The notes beneath the pieces are model-generated. The model was given only the letters and a program-made list of their open reading frames with translations. It was not told the DNA's origin and did no database searches. A stretch of DNA of 16,939 nucleotides, taken from contig CANRAN010000012.1 in assembly GCA_947628595.1 (NCBI GenBank), positions 1-16,939 of the forward strand, in the 5' to 3' direction. The translations under genes were made by a program, and so were the position numbers. How positions within the stretch are numbered: the stretch's first letter is position 1; the number at the start of each line of letters is the position of its first letter. Positions 1 through 8,215 of the stretch are shown here, one piece after another. This DNA is from an uncultured Clostridia bacterium. Lineage in GTDB: Bacteria; Bacillota; Clostridia; Oscillospirales; Acutalibacteraceae.

Positions 1-368
1 ACTCCGAGTACATTTTCGGCAAATATAGTGGCCATTCCAAATACGGCAGCAACCCACATCCAGAATATTGCTCCTGCTCCGCCAAGGCTTATCGCTCCGG
101 CAACGCCAACTATGTTTCCTGTACCTATTGCCCCCGCAAGTGCCGTAGCCATAGCTTGAAACGGTGAAATTTTTCCCTTTCCCCTTTTCCCCTCCGTTTT
201 TTTAAAAATTGACATAAAGGTTTCATTCCACCAATATTTAAAATTCTTTATCTGAAAAAAATTCAGCTTGAATGTATAGAATATTCCTATGCCTAAAAGT
301 ACAGACAGCATGAACGGTCCCCATACAATACCGTTAATGAAAGAATTTATTTTTTCAACAGTTTCCAT
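1..368 (-). CDS. Sodium:alanine symporter family (AGCS) protein, 5' part only
   Basis: This is the first 122 codons of an open frame that runs off the left edge of the window, so the C-terminal part is missing. The protein is predicted to be an inner-membrane transporter importing alanine or glycine with sodium (AGCS/AlsT family). The N-terminus opens METVEKINSFINGIVWGPFM, followed by a hydrophobic helix, a basic loop (KKTEGKRGKGK), and the hallmark segment SPFQAMATALAGAIGTGNIVG with the following GAISLGGAGAIFWMW helix. That AxxGxxGTGNxxG pattern is typical of AGCS proteins. The start is the ATG at 368, preceded by a GGGGTG ribosome site. The gene diverges from the Rsm22-like gene across an AT-rich gap. 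Family assignment is firm; substrate is inferred. Confidence 0.9.
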   Translation of the reverse strand, partial: METVEKINSFINGIVWGPFMLSVLLGIGIFYTFKLNFFQIKNFKYWWNETFMSIFKKTEGKRGKGKISPFQAMATALAGAIGTGNIVGVAGAISLGGAGAIFWMWVAAVFGMATIFAENVLG

Positions 369-419
369 TTTAACACTTCACCCCATACATATATATATTT
401 ATTTTAATGTTTATATGAA

Positions 420-449
420 TTGCAAAGTTATATGATTATATGGTATAAT
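420..449 (+). promoter_or_regulatory. Sigma-A promoter upstream of the Nudix-like ORF and the Rsm22-like gene
   Basis: The -35 box TTGCAA (420-425) lies 18 nt from a perfect TATAAT (444-449), with a TG just before it (441-442). Transcription would begin near 456 and include both the 11-codon ORF and the Rsm22-like gene. The -35 box is self-complementary, so it could also serve a divergent promoter for the symporter gene; that second use is only a guess. Confidence 0.7.
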
Positions 450-479
450 TGGTTTGTTGGACAAAATGAGGTGTGGATC

Positions 480-515
480 ATGGAAATGTGGGATTTATAT
501 AAACGTGACGAATGA
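480..515 (+). pseudogene. 11-codon ORF resembling the N-terminus of a Nudix hydrolase (remnant or leader peptide)
   Basis: The ATG at 480 has a good ribosome site (GAGGTG, 6 nt upstream) and reads MEMWDLYKRDE before a TGA at 513-515. Many clostridial Nudix hydrolases begin with a closely similar M-E-x-W-D-L-Y-D-x-x-R segment, from my memory of that family. This looks like the stub of such a gene, truncated by deletion and lying between its own promoter and the Rsm22-like gene. The other reading is a short translated leader: its stop codon is only 7 nt before the next ribosome site, so translation could be coupled. The sequence does not decide between them. Confidence 0.4.
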
Positions 516-536
516 TATTTACAGAGAGGTATAAAA

Positions 537-1505
537 ATGGAATTTCCGTCCGAACTTAAGAACCAAATTGAATTGAATACATCACAATGGGCAATATCTG
601 AATTGAAGAAAGCTTCGGAGTCAATAACAAAGAGATACAAAAATGAAAGCGGAAAAGGTAAAAGACTTGTTACGAACAAGCTTGATGCTGCGGTATATTC
701 TGTCGTTCGTATGCCTGCAACTTTTGCGGCAGTGTATGAGGCAATTTCTCATACGCTTGAAGTTGTCGGAGATGAATACGATATAAAAACACTTCTTGAT
801 GTGGGGGCAGGTACAGGTGCGGCTGTATGGGCGGCAGACTGTCAGCTTGAGCTTGACGGGATAACCTGCTTAGAACGTGAAATGGAAATGTCCGCCCTCG
901 GTAAGGAATTTATGAAGTTGGGCAGTCCGGCACTAAAAAATGCCGAATGGGTATCCTATGATATTTCACGTCCGGAGTTCCCATACAATGCCGATCTTGT
1001 TACAGCGGCATATGTCCTTAACGAATTACCTGAGTCACAGAGGATTGATACAATAAAGAAGCTTTGGAAGTCTGCAAACAAAATACTTATAATAATAGAG
1101 CCGGGTACACCGGACGGTTTTTTACAACTTAGAAAGGCAAGGGATATACTGCTTAAGGACGGGGCACATATAGCCGCTCCGTGTCCGCATGAAAACAGGT
1201 GCAAAATATCCACTGAGGACTGGTGTCATTTTACGGCAAGAGTACAAAGGAGCAAACTCCATAAAATGCTTAAGGGTGGAGATTCACCGTTTGAGGATGA
1301 GAAATATTCTTATATGGCATTTGTACATACCGATATAAAAATTAACGGTTCGAGAATACTTCGTCACCCATACACGAACAAGGGTAAAATATCATTGGAA
1401 CTATGCTCCGAGAGCGAAAATACGACTGCCGTTATAACCAAAAGGCAAGGAGAGTTTTTCAAAATTGTAAAAAAATTAAAATGCGGTGATTTATTACCTG
1501 AATAA
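537..1505 (+). CDS. Rsm22/METTL17-type methyltransferase-like protein, probable small-subunit ribosome assembly factor
   Basis: This 322-residue protein matches the Rsm22 family (PF09243), whose members act on the small ribosomal subunit. A class I SAM-binding fold is indicated by motif I, LLDVGAGTGAAVWAA (residues 86-100), and by NELPESQR near 162. The C-terminal half holds the family signature PCPHENRCKISTEDWCHF and, further on, EDEKYSYMAF. Four cysteines, C216, C222, C230 and C290, have C-x5-C-x7-C plus a distant fourth, the arrangement that ligates a 4Fe-4S cluster in mitochondrial METTL17. The ATG at 537 is set by AGAGAGG at 523-529. The gene shares a transcript with the Nudix-like stub. 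Whether it still methylates RNA or acts as a structural assembly factor is unknown. Confidence 0.85.
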   Translation: MEFPSELKNQIELNTSQWAISELKKASESITKRYKNESGKGKRLVTNKLDAAVYSVVRMPATFAAVYEAISHTLEVVGDEYDIKTLLDVGAGTGAAVWAADCQLELDGITCLEREMEMSALGKEFMKLGSPALKNAEWVSYDISRPEFPYNADLVTAAYVLNELPESQRIDTIKKLWKSANKILIIIEPGTPDGFLQLRKARDILLKDGAHIAAPCPHENRCKISTEDWCHFTARVQRSKLHKMLKGGDSPFEDEKYSYMAFVHTDIKINGSRILRHPYTNKGKISLELCSESENTTAVITKRQGEFFKIVKKLKCGDLLPE

Positions 1506-1546
1506 AAATTAATGATATATACATAAATAATTTATAAATTTTTTTG

Positions 1547-1575
1547 TTGACTTTTACCAAAAAATAAAGTATCAT
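1547..1575 (+). promoter_or_regulatory. Sigma-A promoter of the relQ-type gene
   Basis: TTGACT (1547-1552) is separated by 17 nt from TATCAT (1570-1575). This gives the alarmone synthetase its own transcription start about 20 nt before its ATG, with AAGGAGA as the ribosome site. Confidence 0.7.
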
Positions 1576-1599
1576 GTAAGAAATAAAGGAGATGAAATA

Positions 1600-2325
1600 A
1601 TGAAAGAAGAACAATTTTTACAAACAGCCGATAAGGTTGCAAAGGAATTGGTTAATTTTACACGCCAGGAAAATATTAATGAGGAATTTTTTCTCGACAT
1701 AATCGAGGAAAAGATACTTCCCGTCGAGCAGTTTTTTGCAGATTATGCGTGTGCTATAATGGAGGTCGAAACAAAATTCAAGGTTCTCAATGAGCAATTT
1801 TCTTTGAAGTATGACGGAAACCCTATCGAATCAATTCATTCACGCATAAAGGATTACGACAGTATTATACGTAAGCTTATCCGCAAAAATCTCCCCAGGA
1901 CACTTAAGTCTATCGAGGAAAATATAAACGATATAGCAGGAGTGCGTGTCATATGCTCATTTGTTGATGATATATACCGTCTTGCGGATTGCCTTTTGCA
2001 GCAGGATGATATAACGCTTATCAGGAAAAAGGATTATATAAAAAATCCAAAGCCTACCGGATACAGGAGTCTGCACCTGATTGTGCAGGTGCCTATTTTT
2101 GTAGAAAATGAAAAAAGGCTCGTTAAAGTTGAAGTTCAGCTGCGAACAATAGCCATGGATTTCTGGGCAAGCCTTGAGCATAAGCTGAGATATAAGAAAA
2201 ATATTTCTTCCGAAATGTTGGAAAAGCTTGCTCATGAACTGACAGATTGTGCGGAGATAAGTGCTTCTCTCGACAGCCGTATGCAGAATGTAAGAAATTT
2301 GATTTTATCAGAAAATAATAGATGA
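1600..2325 (+). CDS. relQ: Small alarmone synthetase, GTP pyrophosphokinase RelQ/YjbM type
   Basis: This cytosolic enzyme would transfer pyrophosphate from ATP to GDP or GTP, making (p)ppGpp. The 241-residue protein has only the synthetase domain: there is no HD hydrolase domain and no TGS/ACT region, which is the small alarmone synthetase layout. Recognisable parts are NDIAGVRVIC (110-119), DYIKNPKPTGYRSLHL (145-160; the tyrosine stacks on the guanine in this family) and the catalytic VEVQLRT (177-183, with E178), then MDFWASLEHKLRYK. Length fits RelQ (about 210-260). The family often forms allosterically activated tetramers; the N-terminal 40 residues are unlike B. subtilis YjbM. It is monocistronic with its own promoter and sits just upstream of the ftsEX operon. 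RelQ versus RelP subtype is inferred from overall similarity. Confidence 0.88.
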   Translation: MKEEQFLQTADKVAKELVNFTRQENINEEFFLDIIEEKILPVEQFFADYACAIMEVETKFKVLNEQFSLKYDGNPIESIHSRIKDYDSIIRKLIRKNLPRTLKSIEENINDIAGVRVICSFVDDIYRLADCLLQQDDITLIRKKDYIKNPKPTGYRSLHLIVQVPIFVENEKRLVKVEVQLRTIAMDFWASLEHKLRYKKNISSEMLEKLAHELTDCAEISASLDSRMQNVRNLILSENNR

Positions 2326-2400
2326 AAATACAAATACTGAAATATAAAAACGGGATTTGATGGTGTCCCTATACTTCTCTCTTAAATTTACATATTTTAT

Positions 2401-2429
2401 TTGACGAGGCGAACAGTATATTGTATAAT
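2401..2429 (+). promoter_or_regulatory. Sigma-A promoter of the ftsEX-M23 operon
   Basis: TTGACG (2401-2406), a 17-nt spacer and a perfect TATAAT (2424-2429) make one of the strongest promoter matches in the window. The predicted start near 2436 leaves a leader of about 50 nt before the ftsE ATG. Confidence 0.82.
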
Positions 2430-2485
2430 AAAATTGGGTCTGAATTAACGATTCAAAGTAAATGTCATATTAAGGATGCGGTATA

Positions 2486-3217
2486 ATGATACATCTTGAT
2501 AATGTTTCTAAGGTTTACCCTAACGGTACTGAGGCACTAAAAAATGTTAGTCTTGACATCGGGCAGGGAGAGTTTGTTTTTGTTGTAGGCCCGTCCGGTG
2601 CCGGGAAAAGTACATTCCTTAAGCTTCTTATACATGAAGAAACTGCAACATTCGGAAAAATAAAAGTAAATGGCTATAATTTGGTCAATATCAAGCAGCG
2701 GAAAGTTCCTTATCTGAGGAGAACCATGGGTATTGTCTTTCAAGATTTCCGTCTTATAGATAAAATGAATGTTTACGATAATATTGCCTTTGCGATGAGA
2801 GCTATCGGAGCACATGAAAGAGATATCAAAAAACGTGTAAAATTCGTAATAGAAATGGTCGGTCTTAATGGAAAGGAAAAATGTCGTCCTAATGAGCTTT
2901 CGGGCGGAGAACAGCAAAGAGTAAGCCTTGCAAGGGCACTTGTCAATAATCCTGAATTGCTTATTGCAGATGAGCCCACAGGTAATATTGATCCGAAAAT
3001 GTCCTTTGATATTATGAAAAAGCTTGTGGAAATAAATAAAAGAGGGACGACGATTATTGTTGTTACTCATGAGCATGAGCTTGTTAAGCAATTCGGAGGC
3101 AGGGTTATCATAATAGAAGGCGGGGAAATTAAGCTTGATAAAAAGCTTCCTACAAAATATCATCCGTCAGACGAACCGGAGGATACGGTTGAGGACAGCG
3201 AGGAGGCAGAAGTATGA
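2486..3217 (+). CDS. ftsE: Cell division ATP-binding protein FtsE
   Basis: FtsE is the cytoplasmic ATPase that works with FtsX to switch on cell-wall hydrolases. The 243-residue protein carries all ABC motifs: Walker A GPSGAGKS (35-42), Q-loop VFQDFRL (Q86), signature LSGGEQQR (138-145), Walker B LLIADEP (158-164, with E163) and switch His H195. The FtsE-typical start MIHLDNVSKVYPNG is present. It ends in an extra acidic tail of about 15 residues (DEPEDTVEDSEEAEV) beyond the usual core. Its stop overlaps the ftsX start by 4 nt (ATGA), which implies translational coupling and equal stoichiometry. The start ATG follows an AAGGATG ribosome site. Confidence 0.96.
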   Translation: MIHLDNVSKVYPNGTEALKNVSLDIGQGEFVFVVGPSGAGKSTFLKLLIHEETATFGKIKVNGYNLVNIKQRKVPYLRRTMGIVFQDFRLIDKMNVYDNIAFAMRAIGAHERDIKKRVKFVIEMVGLNGKEKCRPNELSGGEQQRVSLARALVNNPELLIADEPTGNIDPKMSFDIMKKLVEINKRGTTIIVVTHEHELVKQFGGRVIIIEGGEIKLDKKLPTKYHPSDEPEDTVEDSEEAEV

Positions 3218-4128
3218 AATTTACAAGCAGCAGGTATTTGGTAAAGGAGGGACTGAAAAATATCTGGAATAATCGGATGATGTCCTTAGCATCGATTGTT
3301 GTACTTGTTTCGTGTTTGATAATAACCGGTGCTGCAATTCTTATTTCGGCAAATTTAAACAATCTTATCTCTACCCTGGGTGATGACAATCAGATAAATA
3401 TATATCTTGACTATAAAATGTCAGATATAGATGCGATAAAACTCGGGTCTGAAATTAAAAAGCTGCCCAACGTAGATGAATGTGTATTCTATTCAAAGGA
3501 TGAGGGAATAAAAGAATTTAAGGATAAAATCGGTAACGACATTTATCAAAGTATGCAGGGTGAAAACAATCCGCTCGGTCATGTTTATAAAGTAAAGCTC
3601 AAGGATCTGTCTGATTACAGGAGTACGATAGATGAAATTGGGAAGCTTGACGGCGTTGTCAATGTCAGCGACAGAGCGGCTATTGCAAGAGCTCTTACAA
3701 AGCTGAATTATTTTGTAGCCATAGCCGGCTTCTGGATAGTGCTTATCCTCGGAGTTGTTACTCTTTTCATCATATCAAATACTATAAAAATGACAATGTA
3801 TTCAAGGCGGTTTGAAATAAGCATAATGAAATCCGTCGGTGCAACCAATACCTTTGTCAGAATACCATTTATAATTGAGGCTATGACCATAGGTCTTATT
3901 GCAGGACTTCTTTCCGCTATTGTACTTATATGTATCTATAATCCCATAAAAGAATCTGCGGGAAGTATTCTGGCAATGATAGCATCCTCAACAATACCTC
4001 TTGAGGATTTGTGGCTCAGAATACTGGTGGCATTTTCCTGTGCCGGTATCCTTATAGGTGCTTTGGGAGGTTTTATTTCCATAACAAAATATCTGCGTAA
4101 GGAAGGAGGAGAAATTATTGGTTGGTAA
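3214..4128 (+). CDS. ftsX: Cell division protein FtsX, permease-like subunit
   Basis: FtsX is the membrane partner of FtsE and passes ATP-driven conformational change to an extracellular peptidoglycan hydrolase. The 304 residues hold four membrane helices at about 23-47, 167-188, 222-242 and 268-290, the standard FtsX topology. A large extracellular loop lies between helices 1 and 2 (about 48-166; it includes NNLISTLGDDNQINIYL) and is the expected docking site for the hydrolase. The N-terminus (RYLVKEGLKNIWNNRMMSLAS) and the cytoplasmic EISIMKSVGATNTFVRIPF segment are family hallmarks. The ATG overlaps the ftsE stop, and the 3' end overlaps the next gene by 11 nt, so three coupled cistrons form one unit. 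Confidence 0.95.
   Translation: MKFTSSRYLVKEGLKNIWNNRMMSLASIVVLVSCLIITGAAILISANLNNLISTLGDDNQINIYLDYKMSDIDAIKLGSEIKKLPNVDECVFYSKDEGIKEFKDKIGNDIYQSMQGENNPLGHVYKVKLKDLSDYRSTIDEIGKLDGVVNVSDRAAIARALTKLNYFVAIAGFWIVLILGVVTLFIISNTIKMTMYSRRFEISIMKSVGATNTFVRIPFIIEAMTIGLIAGLLSAIVLICIYNPIKESAGSILAMIASSTIPLEDLWLRILVAFSCAGILIGALGGFISITKYLRKEGGEIIGW
4101..4111 (+). promoter_or_regulatory. Shine-Dalgarno site that selects a TTG start for the M23 peptidase
   Basis: GGAAGGAGGAG lies inside the end of ftsX, 6 nt before the TTG at 4118 and 21 nt before the next in-frame ATG at 4133. The spacing favours the TTG start and hence an 11-nt overlap with ftsX. Confidence 0.75.
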
Positions 4129-5389
4129 AAATATGCTTACAAAGCTTTTTATAAGTATTGCATCCCTTACGCTTTCCGCCGCAATTATCACTATGTCAAA
4201 CGTGTATGCGTTTGATGAGGAAGAAAATTCCCGTCAGCAGGAGCAGCTTAAACAGGAAAATTCACAATACACGGAGGAGCTTGAGGAAACGAAAAAAACA
4301 CTCAAGGAAAAAGAGGAATACAGCGAGAAACTGCAAAAACAGATTTCTGAGCTTACTGTGAGGATACGGAATAGCGACACCCGTATCAAAGAGCTTAATT
4401 CCCGGATAAAAGAAAAGCAGGCTCAGATTGATAAAAGGATAGCTGCCATAGACGACAGGCTTGAGCTTCTGCGGAGCCGGTTGCGCTCACTTTATATGGC
4501 GGGGGATGTATCTACTCTCGAGATCATATTGCAGGCAAAGGATTTTTCCGATTTTGTGGATAAAATGGAGCTTGCGCAAAGCATATCTGCCTATGACACA
4601 GACCTAATCAATGGTCTAAAAAAGGAAATGACCGGTATCGGAGAAGAGCAGGAGAGTTTACAGAATGACAAGGTTTCTGTTGAAGAAGAGAAAAAGCAGC
4701 TTGAAGAAAATAAAAAGAAAATAAATACCCTTTCCGAGGAAAATGAAGCTGTTATTTTTGAGCTTACACAGCAAAAGAATGATACCGAGCAGGCTATAAA
4801 GGAAAATCAACAAAAGCAGCAGGAGCTTCAGGCTGCATTGGAGAAATATAACAAAGAGCTTGCTGCCAAGGTTGAAGAAAACAGAAACAACCAATCCCAA
4901 CAGCATCAATCGGGAAATAACGAAGGCAATACCAATACAGATAATAATGAATCCCATATAGATACAAGCGGAGGATTTGTATGGCCGTGTCCGGGACATA
5001 CTTACCTTACCTCCACGTTTGAAGAATGGAGAGGTGCGGAAAATCACGGTGCTCTCGACATAGCAGACGGGGATGTGTATGGTTCTGATGTTGTTGCCTG
5101 CTTTTACGGTACGGTTATATCAACCAACGAAAGCTGTCCTCATGATTACGGAAAATTCTCAAGCTGCGGCTGCGGCGGAGGCTACGGAAATTATGTTATG
5201 ATCGACCATGGCGATGGAAAAATTTCTATATACGGTCATCTGTCGGGTGTTGTTGTTTCTCCGGGAACGCAGGTAGTGCCCGGTCAGCTTATCGGATATG
5301 TAGGCTCGACAGGATATTCCACAGGACCTCACCTTCATTTTGAAATGCAGTATTACGGAGTACGCTATAATCCTCTTGATGAGTATTAA
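4118..5389 (+). CDS. Secreted coiled-coil M23 metallopeptidase, probable FtsEX-activated peptidoglycan hydrolase
   Basis: The 423-residue protein is a candidate cell-wall endopeptidase controlled by FtsEX. In order: a signal peptide (residues 1 to about 31, ending VYA), a long coiled coil (about 35-255) with an EnvC/PcsB-like SLYMAGDVSTLEIILQAKD segment at 124-142, an Asn/Gln-rich linker (256-285), and a peptidase M23 (LytM) domain (286-423). Zinc and catalytic residues are intact: H310 and D314 (HGALD), H374 (YGHL), H405 and H407 (HLHF). So it should be an active enzyme, unlike the degenerate LytM domain of E. coli EnvC. A cysteine cluster (C340, C350, C352) sits in a loop of the domain. The start is TTG at 4118, fixed by GGAAGGAGGAG at 4101-4111; the ATG at 4133 is too far from that site. 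Coupling to FtsX is inferred from the overlap and from the PcsB, CwlO and EnvC precedents. Confidence 0.92.
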   Translation: MVGKNMLTKLFISIASLTLSAAIITMSNVYAFDEEENSRQQEQLKQENSQYTEELEETKKTLKEKEEYSEKLQKQISELTVRIRNSDTRIKELNSRIKEKQAQIDKRIAAIDDRLELLRSRLRSLYMAGDVSTLEIILQAKDFSDFVDKMELAQSISAYDTDLINGLKKEMTGIGEEQESLQNDKVSVEEEKKQLEENKKKINTLSEENEAVIFELTQQKNDTEQAIKENQQKQQELQAALEKYNKELAAKVEENRNNQSQQHQSGNNEGNTNTDNNESHIDTSGGFVWPCPGHTYLTSTFEEWRGAENHGALDIADGDVYGSDVVACFYGTVISTNESCPHDYGKFSSCGCGGGYGNYVMIDHGDGKISIYGHLSGVVVSPGTQVVPGQLIGYVGSTGYSTGPHLHFEMQYYGVRYNPLDEY

Positions 5390-5397
5390 TAATAGAA

Positions 5398-5433
5398 AAC
5401 ACTCTTGCACAATAGGATGCAGGAGTGTTTTTT
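5398..5433. terminator. Bidirectional intrinsic terminator between the ftsEX-M23 and sbcDC operons
   Basis: A 12-bp stem (AACACTCTTGCA with TGCAGGAGTGTT, one G-U type position) closes an 8-nt loop and is followed by six T on the plus strand. On the minus strand the same hairpin is followed by TTTTCTATT. It therefore ends both convergent units. Confidence 0.88.
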
Positions 5434-5438
5434 CATAT

Positions 5439-8213
5439 TCATATTTCTACCTTAGCAGTGGTTACGTTGTTTTCATTTGATATTATAATTCTTTTATTAA
5501 TCATCTCCTTAAGACGTCCGACATGCGAAATTATTCCAATAAGACATTCGCTCGTACTGAGATCTTTAAGGGTTTGAACTGCTTTCACTAAGGATTTGTC
5601 ATCAAGGGAGCCGAAGCCCTCGTCAATAAACATCGTATCAAGATGTATTCCGCCTGATCTTGATTGTATCTCATCGGATAATCCGAGTGAAAGCGCAAGG
5701 GCTGCTATGAACTTTTCACCGCCCGAAAGGGTGGTTACATTTCTCAGCTCATCACTTACTCTATCAAGGACATTCAGTTCAAGACCGAACTGCTTCTCAT
5801 AGCCTTGCTTACTATCCCTGCGTACAAGCTCATATCTGCCATCAGTCATCCTATACATACGATTATTTGCCCTGCGGAGGATTCTGTCAAAATACGCTAT
5901 GACAACATATGTATCAAACTTTAATTCTCCGTTTGCAGTATTGTAAAGCCTTGCACAGTTATTATAATTCTCTGTTGCAGCATGATATGCATTACGCTTA
6001 CCATTAAGGATTTCAACAGCATTTTTATTACCGCTAATCCTTGTAGATACCAATATCTTTTCATCATTTATCAATTTATATTCGGTATCAAGCCTTTTGT
6101 CCTCCGTTTTCAGGAAGTTGATATCAAATTCTTCGCTTTCTGAAATTTGCTTTTGCAGCAATTTCTCATTTGCAGCAATCTCCCCTATTATTTTATTCTG
6201 TTGCTCTAAATCGGACTTTGTTTTCTCAAATTCCGTCTTTAAAGCTTTTGCTTTCACCAAAAGCTCATTAATTCTCCTTTGAGCCTCCGATTTCGATTTA
6301 TACTCGAGTGTTTTTCCAATCTCTGATATCTGTCTTTCGGCAGATGACATTCTTTCAGCCTGTACCTTGGTCTCTCCGGTGAGCTGTACTATACTTTTTT
6401 GCAGTTCCTCACAGTTTGTTCTTATTGTATCAACAGATTTTTTTAATTCTCGCATTTCCCTGCACTTTTGTTCGTATCTATCTATCTCAGTTTTAAGATT
6501 ATTAGCAATTTCACGATACCGGACGAGTGTTTCATTTACATAAGCTCCAAGGTGTTCGTCCCCAATATACTCGTCGAACAGACTATCGGCTTTTTTTCTG
6601 ACATTAATATAGGATGTTTCCGCTTTCGCCTTGCTGTCTGCACATTTATTATTCTCTGCTACCATTTTTTCCTCAAGCTCATCTCTCAGCTTTTTGGCAG
6701 CATTAACCTTTTCCCTTGATGGTGCGCCTTGCTTTGGTTTAGCAGGAGCAGGGTGGTGTACAGAACCGCATACCGGGCATGGCATACCGTCCTCAAGCTG
6801 TTGTGAGAGTAAGCCCGCCTGATCATCAAGAAAGGCTGTATGCATCTGTTCATATAATCCACTCTGCCGGATAAATTCATTTCTTGCAAGCTCGTATGCC
6901 TTTTGATTTTTCTCTGCAATATTTTTCAATTCAAGACTTTCATTATATTCATCATACATGGCTCTGATTTCTTTTCCTGTACGTATTGTATCTTGAAATT
7001 CTGCTTTTTTCTCGGCATATCTTACTTCTATTCCCTCAAGCTCCCGAATCCGGTTATCCGCAGCTGAAATTTTTTCCCCAAAAGCTGCCAGATCTCTATT
7101 TTGCTTTTCAAGTTTAGAACTGCATTCCTCCTCCGATTTTTTTGCCCTTTGATATTCAAGCTTAAGCTCGTCAAGCTTGTCATAATCATCGATTCTCGAT
7201 TGTATAATCTTGGCCTTTCCCTCAAATTCAGAGGCAAGCGCAGGATTGTCAGCCGCTTTTTCACACGCTGCCACCAAATCAGGTAATTTCTCTTCGAGGG
7301 TCTTCCTTTGTAAGGTTTTATCGGCAAGTTCTTTCCGATAACCCTCTGTTATTTCGGCAGTATGTAATTTTCTCTTTATATCATCACTCTTGATCCTATT
7401 TTCATTAAGAAGTTCTTGAAGATTATTGGATTTTTTATAATCCTCCTCGATCAAGTCAGATAAAAGCTCAGCTATTCTGTCAATATCCTCAGTCAAGGTA
7501 ATTCCGAGCGAGGTTCTGTTTTTTATATCTTCATAATATTTACTTTTACTGTCGCATGAAATGAGACCCAAAGCGGCTGAAAGCTCACTTAAAATATCAG
7601 CTTGTTTTCTCTCCGCTTCCTCTTTATAATCTTTGAGTTTATTTATAAGTTTACCATAGATATCAGTACCGAATACATCGTCTAAAATTCTTTTACGTTC
7701 CTTTGTTTTCTCACATATCACATCCATGAATTCGCCCTGAGCTATCATACATATTTTTTTGAAGTTTTCCTTTTCGATACCGATGATTTCCTCGACCTTT
7801 TTATTTAGCTCTTCTTTAGTAAAATTACTGTAATCCTCCGCTCCCCCATTAAAACATTCAAGTTTGAGCTTACCTCTATGAATAATCGTTTTTGTTACCC
7901 GGGTGTTAATAATCTGATATTCAGGTGACCTGAATATACAGTATTCCCTACCTTTTTCGCTGAATTGCAGCTTTACATAGGTTTCAACGGAAGCATCGGC
8001 ACTTTGATTTCTCAGCATAGCAGCACTCCTGCTTTTTCCGCTTACGGTCTCGCCGTATAAAGCATAGCACAATGCTTCAAAAATTGTTGTTTTACCTGAT
8101 CCTGTATCTCCTGTTATAAGATATAGACCTTTTTCCCCGAGCTTTGAAAAATCTATCTCCGTTCTGCTTATATACGGACCAAATGCTGATAATACAAGCC
8201 TTGTTGGTTTCAT
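5439..8213 (-). CDS. sbcC: DNA double-strand-break nuclease subunit SbcC (Rad50-like ATPase)
   Basis: SbcC with SbcD forms the bacterial Mre11-Rad50-type complex that cleaves hairpins and processes blocked DNA ends. The protein is 924 residues from my chosen start. It has Walker A GDTGSGKTT (35-43) followed by FEALCYALYGE, long heptad-rich coiled-coil arms, a zinc hook CPVC at 479-482, ABC signature LSGGEKF (from about 829), and Walker B with FIDEGFGSLDD (D864, E865). The ATG at 8213 is favoured because GGGGGG precedes it by 7 nt and family members begin MKPxxL. An in-frame ATG at 8228 would lie inside sbcD with a poorly spaced site and would add MGGIV. The gene begins 2 nt after the sbcD stop, so the two are co-translated. 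All key motifs are intact. Confidence 0.95.
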   Translation of the reverse strand: MKPTRLVLSAFGPYISRTEIDFSKLGEKGLYLITGDTGSGKTTIFEALCYALYGETVSGKSRSAAMLRNQSADASVETYVKLQFSEKGREYCIFRSPEYQIINTRVTKTIIHRGKLKLECFNGGAEDYSNFTKEELNKKVEEIIGIEKENFKKICMIAQGEFMDVICEKTKERKRILDDVFGTDIYGKLINKLKDYKEEAERKQADILSELSAALGLISCDSKSKYYEDIKNRTSLGITLTEDIDRIAELLSDLIEEDYKKSNNLQELLNENRIKSDDIKRKLHTAEITEGYRKELADKTLQRKTLEEKLPDLVAACEKAADNPALASEFEGKAKIIQSRIDDYDKLDELKLEYQRAKKSEEECSSKLEKQNRDLAAFGEKISAADNRIRELEGIEVRYAEKKAEFQDTIRTGKEIRAMYDEYNESLELKNIAEKNQKAYELARNEFIRQSGLYEQMHTAFLDDQAGLLSQQLEDGMPCPVCGSVHHPAPAKPKQGAPSREKVNAAKKLRDELEEKMVAENNKCADSKAKAETSYINVRKKADSLFDEYIGDEHLGAYVNETLVRYREIANNLKTEIDRYEQKCREMRELKKSVDTIRTNCEELQKSIVQLTGETKVQAERMSSAERQISEIGKTLEYKSKSEAQRRINELLVKAKALKTEFEKTKSDLEQQNKIIGEIAANEKLLQKQISESEEFDINFLKTEDKRLDTEYKLINDEKILVSTRISGNKNAVEILNGKRNAYHAATENYNNCARLYNTANGELKFDTYVVIAYFDRILRRANNRMYRMTDGRYELVRRDSKQGYEKQFGLELNVLDRVSDELRNVTTLSGGEKFIAALALSLGLSDEIQSRSGGIHLDTMFIDEGFGSLDDKSLVKAVQTLKDLSTSECLIGIISHVGRLKEMINKRIIISNENNVTTAKVEI

Positions 8214-8215
8214 TA

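Noticed and set aside
2345..2385. Terminator after the relQ-type gene (GGGAT...GTCCC)
   Set aside because: The stem is only about 5 bp with a wobble, and there is no T run after it.
2537..3163. 208-codon minus-strand open frame opposite ftsE
   Set aside because: ftsE has every ABC motif and a promoter; the antisense frame has no recognisable domain or start signals.
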